NCBI GenBank assembly: GCA_965232575.1
Contig: CBDDPZ010000008.1
Coordinates: forward strand, 1-64,000
DNA: 64,000 nucleotides
Reading direction: 5' to 3'
Source: Bin5 sp965232575
GTDB taxonomy: Bacteria > Chloroflexota > Anaerolineae > Caldilineales > Caldilineaceae
Below, piece by piece: positions 59,806-64,000 of the stretch. Numbering within the stretch: position 1 is the stretch's first letter; each line of letters opens with the position of its first letter. Under the pieces are notes generated by a model. The model ran no database searches. It was not told the origin of the DNA and saw only the letters and a program-made list of their open reading frames with translations. The position numbers were made by a program, and so were the translations under genes.

Positions 59806-61383
59806 ATGTGGAAGTCACCGGTTCAGCCGACAACTGATCTTGAGGAGCCTCAGACAGAATCGCGGTCATCTGCGACCACGGTCGCGGAAGATGCGGAGGC
59901 GGCCGAACAGGGCATATTTTCCAGTCCAAACGGAAGATACTCGGCCCTGCGAGCCCAGCGGCCGGGCGTACCAAAACGCGCCCAGCTTCTGTTCACGCTC
60001 TCGCTGGCAATCGCAGATCTGGCGTGCACGTGGCTAGCGTTCTTTCTGGCCCACCGGCTCACTGAGATGAACCTGACGCCGCGGCTGATGGAATTACAAC
60101 CGGACATTATTGTCGGCCCATTCCTGGAGTTCCTGCCTTTGCCGCTGACACAGACGCTGGTGCTGCTGTCGCTCTTCTCTTCGCAGCGTATGTACCAACG
60201 ACGCCGGCCGCTCGGTCATCTGGACGAAATCTTTCGCACTGCAAAACTTACAACACTCTGCACGCTCCTGACCGTCGCGCTGGTGAGCCTTTTTCTGCGG
60301 GATTTCGTATACCACCGCACGTTCCTGGGTTATGCCTGGCTGCTCAACATCATCATGTTGACGATAGGCCGGACCTTGCATGCGCAGATACAGTGGAATG
60401 CCCAGGCCAGAGGAATCGGCGGCGACCGGGTCCTGCTCATCGGCGGCGGCGATTCCGGCCGCATGATCCTGCAGAGAGTACAGGCCAATCCAAAACTGGG
60501 CTTTCAGGTGATCGGGATCGTAGATAACAGCAGTACGCGTTCCATTTTGAATGTGCCGATTCTGGGCAGCGTCGCCGACATCCCCAGAATTATTGACGAA
60601 TTTGCGGTCGACGAAGTGATCATTGCCCTGCCGGAAAGCACCCATCAGGAACTGATCGGCATCATCAGCCTTTGTGAGCGAGAAAAGGTCGGCATTCGCG
60701 TGCTGCCGGATGCATTCGGGATTATGGCCAGTGAAGTGACGATCGGCTATCTCGGCGGGCTGCCCCTGGTCACGGTTCGCGATGTGGCCCTCCAGGGTTG
60801 GAAACTGACACTTAAACGCGGGATGGATCTAGTGGGAAGCGCCATCGGCCTGGTGTTTCTCAGCCCCTTCCTGATGCTGGTGGCGCTGTTGATTAAGCTG
60901 GACAGCCCCGGGCCGGTCTTTTACACACATGAACGGATGGGATTGGATGCCAAGTCGTTCAAGATTCTGAAGTTTCGCTCCATGCGCGAGGACGCGGAGA
61001 GATCCGGGCCAGGCTGGACGGTGGAGAACGATCCCCGGCGCACTAAACTGGGCGCATTCATCCGTCGCGCAAATATCGACGAACTGCCCCAGTTGATCAA
61101 TGTTCTCTTTGGAGAAATGAGCCTGGTCGGGCCGCGCCCGGAACGACCGGTCTACGTGGAACAGTTCCGACAGATGATTCCCCGCTATATGGACCGCCAT
61201 CGTGAAAAGGCCGGCATGACTGGCTGGGCGGCAGTGAATGGGCTGCGGGGCGATACCTCGATCGAAGAGCGCACAAAATACGATCTCTGGTATATCGAAA
61301 ACTGGTCATTGGCCCTGGACATCAAAATTATCATTCGCACACTGGGCCAGTGGCTACTCGGGACAAACACAAACGCCTACTGA
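59806..61383 (+). CDS. Polyprenyl glycosylphosphotransferase (WbaP/CpsE-type)
   Basis: A 525-residue membrane enzyme that transfers a sugar phosphate to undecaprenyl phosphate, the first step of exopolysaccharide or capsule assembly. Residues 1-40 are a disordered cytoplasmic start; four to five helices lie between 62 and 185; a Rossmann-like CoA-binding-type domain follows (VLLIGGGDSGRMILQRVQ near 205); the catalytic bacterial sugar transferase domain has LKRGMDLVGSAIGLVFLSP near 335, KILKFRSMRED, RRANIDELPQLINVLFGEMSLVGPRPERP and GMTGWAAVNGLRG. It follows the GT2 gene by 108 bp. Confidence 0.93.
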   Translation: MWKSPVQPTTDLEEPQTESRSSATTVAEDAEAAEQGIFSSPNGRYSALRAQRPGVPKRAQLLFTLSLAIADLACTWLAFFLAHRLTEMNLTPRLMELQPDIIVGPFLEFLPLPLTQTLVLLSLFSSQRMYQRRRPLGHLDEIFRTAKLTTLCTLLTVALVSLFLRDFVYHRTFLGYAWLLNIIMLTIGRTLHAQIQWNAQARGIGGDRVLLIGGGDSGRMILQRVQANPKLGFQVIGIVDNSSTRSILNVPILGSVADIPRIIDEFAVDEVIIALPESTHQELIGIISLCEREKVGIRVLPDAFGIMASEVTIGYLGGLPLVTVRDVALQGWKLTLKRGMDLVGSAIGLVFLSPFLMLVALLIKLDSPGPVFYTHERMGLDAKSFKILKFRSMREDAERSGPGWTVENDPRRTKLGAFIRRANIDELPQLINVLFGEMSLVGPRPERPVYVEQFRQMIPRYMDRHREKAGMTGWAAVNGLRGDTSIEERTKYDLWYIENWSLALDIKIIIRTLGQWLLGTNTNAY

Positions 61384-61398
61384 ACCAACCCGAATTCT

Positions 61399-61428
61399 TT
61401 GACAATCCCCTGCCCAGTTTGTTACACT
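61399..61428 (+). promoter_or_regulatory. Heat-shock operon promoter
   Basis: TTGACA, 18 bases, TACACT, with the CIRCE element 10 bp downstream across the expected start point. Confidence 0.75.
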
Positions 61429-61438
61429 TCTTACTTGG

Positions 61439-61465
61439 TTAGCACTCCTGTCACAAGAGTGCTAA
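61439..61465 (+). promoter_or_regulatory. CIRCE operator (HrcA binding site)
   Basis: TTAGCACTC, nine bases, GAGTGCTAA: a perfect CIRCE inverted repeat, the known binding site of the HrcA repressor encoded 124 bp downstream. It shows HrcA autoregulates this operon. Confidence 0.97.
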
Positions 61466-61588
61466 GAGCAATTCTCAAACGTCTGATTGCTGCCAACTGT
61501 TCGACCGTTCGACTTGTCCTCCATCGGCCGCACTTTCAGCGCGCCAGAGGGAAGGCGGACACGCGGCAATCCTATCTGCCGGTAGGCC

Positions 61589-62626
61589 ATGACCGAATTG
61601 CAGTTGAGCCAGCGCCGTAAACAGGTGCTACGTATCGTCATCCAGGAATATGTGGAGAATGCCCAGCCAGTGGGCAGCCAGTCGATCGCGCAGAAGTACG
61701 ATCTGGGCGTCAGTGCGGCAACCATCCGCAATGATCTGGCTGCGCTGGAAAAGGCCGGCCTGCTGACCCATCCGCACACCAGCGCCGGCCGCATCCCCAC
61801 CGATGGCGGTTACCGGTACTTTGTGGCCAATCTCATGGTCCACACTGATCTGCCCTCGCATGAGCGGCACATGATTCGCCATCAGTTCCATCAAGCACGG
61901 CGGGAGATTGATCAGTGGTTACGTCTCAGCACGGCGGTCCTGGCCAGAGCCTCCACGGGCGCGGCGCTGGCGACCTCCCCGCGCTCCATCTCAAGCCGGG
62001 TCAAACATCTGGAGTTGATCGGCATTCAGGATACGGTGGTTTTGCTGGTGCTCGTGCTGGCCACGGGCACGCTGAAACAGCAGTTGATCACCCTGGAACA
62101 GCCAATTTTTCAGGAGGAACTGAGCCGAGCGAGCAACCAGCTCAATGTTGAAATCTCCGGCGCTACTGCTGCCGATCTACCGGAAAAGCTGGAGGAGTTC
62201 ACCGGCTTCACCCGCGAAGTAGGCGAGCTGGTGCTGAACACGCTGCTCCAGTCGGAGGAACAGATCGCCGACCGCGTATATCGACACGGGCTGGCCCAGG
62301 TGCTGGCCGAGCCTGAATTTGCCGACGGGCCGCAGGTGCGCCGAATCGTGCAGGTATTCGAACAGCGCACGTTGCTGCAAGAGATTTACGATGATGTGAT
62401 GGCGTTGAGCGACGTACAGGTAATGATTGCCGGCGAGGGCCGATTCGGCGACATGCAGGACATCAGCCTTGTACTGAGCCGCTATGGTGTACCGAATCGG
62501 GTCAGCGGCCTGCTGGGCGTAGTCGGTCCGATGCGAATGCCATACGGCCGGACAATCGGGGCAGTTCGCTACGTCGCCACACTCCTGAACGAACTGATGC
62601 ACCAGCTCTACGGCCAAAGCCGTTAG
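61589..62626 (+). CDS. hrcA: Heat-inducible transcription repressor HrcA
   Basis: A 345-residue repressor of chaperone genes. The N-terminal winged helix (QLSQRRKQVLRIVIQEYVENAQPVGSQ split over residues 5-31, then VSAATIRNDLAALEKAGLLTHPHTSAGRIPTDGGYRYFV near 43-81) is diagnostic. The GAF-like dimer domain follows, with the C-terminal GLLGVVGPMRMPYGRTIGAVRYV. It should bind the CIRCE element upstream and needs GroE for activity. First gene of hrcA-grpE. Confidence 0.97.
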   Translation: MTELQLSQRRKQVLRIVIQEYVENAQPVGSQSIAQKYDLGVSAATIRNDLAALEKAGLLTHPHTSAGRIPTDGGYRYFVANLMVHTDLPSHERHMIRHQFHQARREIDQWLRLSTAVLARASTGAALATSPRSISSRVKHLELIGIQDTVVLLVLVLATGTLKQQLITLEQPIFQEELSRASNQLNVEISGATAADLPEKLEEFTGFTREVGELVLNTLLQSEEQIADRVYRHGLAQVLAEPEFADGPQVRRIVQVFEQRTLLQEIYDDVMALSDVQVMIAGEGRFGDMQDISLVLSRYGVPNRVSGLLGVVGPMRMPYGRTIGAVRYVATLLNELMHQLYGQSR

Positions 62627-62654
62627 ACAACACATTTGCGTAACAGGATCATAA

Positions 62655-63272
62655 ATGAGTAAACAGGAAAACCGGGAAAACTCAACGGTAGAACCAGACA
62701 ACGGTAAGTTGCCTGAAGAGGCTGTTCTGGAGGCGGGGGAGCTTGACTCAAGCGATGTATCCGACAACGAAGAGGCTGAAGAGCGGGACGAGACGCCCGA
62801 AGAGACGATCACCCGGCTTCAATCGGAATTGGAGGAGGCCCAGGTGCAGGCTGCGAGCCACCTCGACAAGATGCAGCGCACCGTCGCCGAATATGAGAAC
62901 GCGGGCAAACGCCGCGAGCGACAGAACGAGGAACGCATCAAGCGCGCCACGGAAAGCATGATGCGTCAACTGCTGCCCGTTCTCGATGACCTCGAGCTGG
63001 CCTTTCAGAACGTACCCGAAGGCGTGCCGGAAGAGGACCAGGCCTGGCTGAAGGGATTCGAGCAAATCCAGCAGAAGCTCTTGGAAATCCTTGCCGGTTC
63101 AGAGGTCGAACCGCTGGCCAAGAGTGGTGAATTCGACCCGAATCAACATGAGGCCATCTCGAATGAGCCGAGCGAAGATGTTCCCAGCGGGCACATCATC
63201 CAGACATTACGCACCGGCTACCGCATCCAGGACCGGATCCTGCGCCCGGCGCTTGTCCGCGTTGCGCAGTGA
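62655..63272 (+). CDS. grpE: Nucleotide exchange factor GrpE
   Basis: A 205-residue cochaperone that releases ADP from DnaK. An acidic disordered tail (1-55) leads into the long coiled coil (RLQSELEEAQVQAASHLDKM, then QNEERIKRATESMMRQLLPVLDDLEL), and the beta domain ends GHIIQTLRTGYRIQDRILRPALVRV, the GrpE signature. It starts 28 bp after hrcA. DnaK and DnaJ do not follow in the visible 700 bp. Confidence 0.97.
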   Translation: MSKQENRENSTVEPDNGKLPEEAVLEAGELDSSDVSDNEEAEERDETPEETITRLQSELEEAQVQAASHLDKMQRTVAEYENAGKRRERQNEERIKRATESMMRQLLPVLDDLELAFQNVPEGVPEEDQAWLKGFEQIQQKLLEILAGSEVEPLAKSGEFDPNQHEAISNEPSEDVPSGHIIQTLRTGYRIQDRILRPALVRVAQ

Positions 63273-63301
63273 ATAGCTGGGCGCTTTCCTCCTTCCTCTA
63301 A

Positions 63302-64000
63302 ATGGTTGCCTTAACTCGGTCCGCTGACGCCAGCCGTCTTCGCGATCCCCAGCAGGGCATCCGGCCCTTTGACGTTGGGCGGGACCTGCGCGCCGTTTCC
63401 AGACTGATTACCGAGGCTTTCGCCGAAGAACTGGACGAACAGGGCGAGGCCGCGTTGCGGGAACTGCGTGTTCTCGGTTATATGAGCGGGCTGGTGCGCA
63501 TTCTCTACCGCAGTACCGGCGAGTTTCGGAATGTCTTCAACGGCTTTGTCTGGGTAGAGAACAAGCGGGTTGTGGGGAATGTGACCGTGCAGCGCGCGGC
63601 CAGCGGCAGTGGGCGCTGGCAGATCGCCAATGTGGCCGTCTCTCCGGCTTGGCGCGGGCGCGGGATCAGCCGTGCCCTCATGGAGCAGGCCTTGGACTAT
63701 ATCCGCGATATGGGCGGGTCCTGGGCTGTGCTGCAGGTACGCGGGGAAAACGAAATTGCCCGCGGCCTGTATGAACGGCTTCGTTTCGAGAACATGGGAG
63801 GAACGTCGGAACTTTACGCGCCGGTCGTGCCGAAGCCGGTCGCAATGCCGGTTCTACCTAATCTGCAGCCGTTCTCCCCATATGACAGCAATCTTCTGTA
63901 TGATTTGGCCACCAGCCGACCCAGCGCCGAATTCCAGTGGTGGCGGACCGTACGGCGAGACGACTTTCAGGTCCCGCTCGAAAAGCGAATTGGAGAACTG
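63302..64000 (+). CDS. GNAT-family acetyltransferase (3' end outside window)
   Basis: Translating from ATG 63302 gives 233 codons open to the window's edge. Residues 100-170 contain NVAVSPAWRGRGISRALM, the Q/RxxGxG/A acetyl-CoA pyrophosphate loop, and ENEIARGLYERLRFENMG, the last strand-helix of GNAT proteins. The remaining part (EFQWWRTVRRDDFQVPLEKRI) is a second region of unknown fold, maybe a second GNAT domain. Substrate unknown. It is 29 bp from grpE on the same strand. Confidence 0.88.
   Translation, partial: MVALTRSADASRLRDPQQGIRPFDVGRDLRAVSRLITEAFAEELDEQGEAALRELRVLGYMSGLVRILYRSTGEFRNVFNGFVWVENKRVVGNVTVQRAASGSGRWQIANVAVSPAWRGRGISRALMEQALDYIRDMGGSWAVLQVRGENEIARGLYERLRFENMGGTSELYAPVVPKPVAMPVLPNLQPFSPYDSNLLYDLATSRPSAEFQWWRTVRRDDFQVPLEKRIGEL

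Overview
The window looks like chromosomal DNA from a fairly high-GC, free-living or host-associated bacterium, most plausibly a Chloroflexota of the Caldilineae/Anaerolineae type. This is inferred from the gene mix and could not be checked by search: a dnaG-sigA pair, hrcA-grpE behind a perfect CIRCE element, a bactofilin, a mevalonate-type decarboxylase, a eukaryote-like UGPase, tandem FemAB domains, and many secreted proteins with long Pro/Thr linkers. Promoters are of the ordinary -35/-10 kind, several very close to consensus. Both ends cut through genes: a Gfo/Idh oxidoreductase on the left and a GNAT acetyltransferase on the right.

Region 1-14 kb is accessory. Scattered single genes for sugar-acid metabolism (Gfo/Idh oxidoreductase, UxuA-like dehydratase, two short-chain dehydrogenases/epimerases, a xylose-isomerase-like protein), an orphan xanthine-dehydrogenase large subunit and a DUF3500 protein alternate with small AT-richer islets. 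The islets hold three PD-(D/E)XK nuclease-like proteins (two are paralogues), a truncated MNT nucleotidyltransferase fused by ATGA overlap to a CopG-like antitoxin, zinc-ribbon proteins and a frameshifted membrane protein.

Region 14-34 kb is mostly housekeeping: DHH phosphoesterase, a mevalonate-pathway decarboxylase, a membrane-anchored SH3b-thermonuclease-excalibur protein, a TetR-MFS pair, HflX, a D-glycerate-type dehydrogenase, citrate synthase, DegV-RecG, ribosomal protein bL28, RlmN, a NagD-like phosphatase, RecJ and a YprB-like exonuclease. At 34.4-36.1 kb sits a type II restriction-modification unit (D12-class adenine methylase plus HNH endonuclease) whose endonuclease is frameshifted.

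Region 36-44 kb: bactofilin, SCP2-like protein, then the dnaG-rpoD operon behind a perfect-consensus promoter, tRNA-Asn with its own promoter and a strong hairpin, a DUF1801-VOC pair, and a previously untracked 54-residue membrane protein behind a TTGACA-17-TATATT promoter.

Region 44-64 kb is envelope-oriented: a DUF3179 lipoprotein, a three-gene operon of Pro/Thr-rich membrane proteins, gamma-glutamyltransferase with a striking operator, UGPase convergent with a double FemAB protein, modAB without modC, glutamate formimidoyltransferase, a family 2 glycosyltransferase and a polyprenyl glycosylphosphotransferase, and finally CIRCE-hrcA-grpE. No rRNA, CRISPR array, insertion sequence or prophage was seen.
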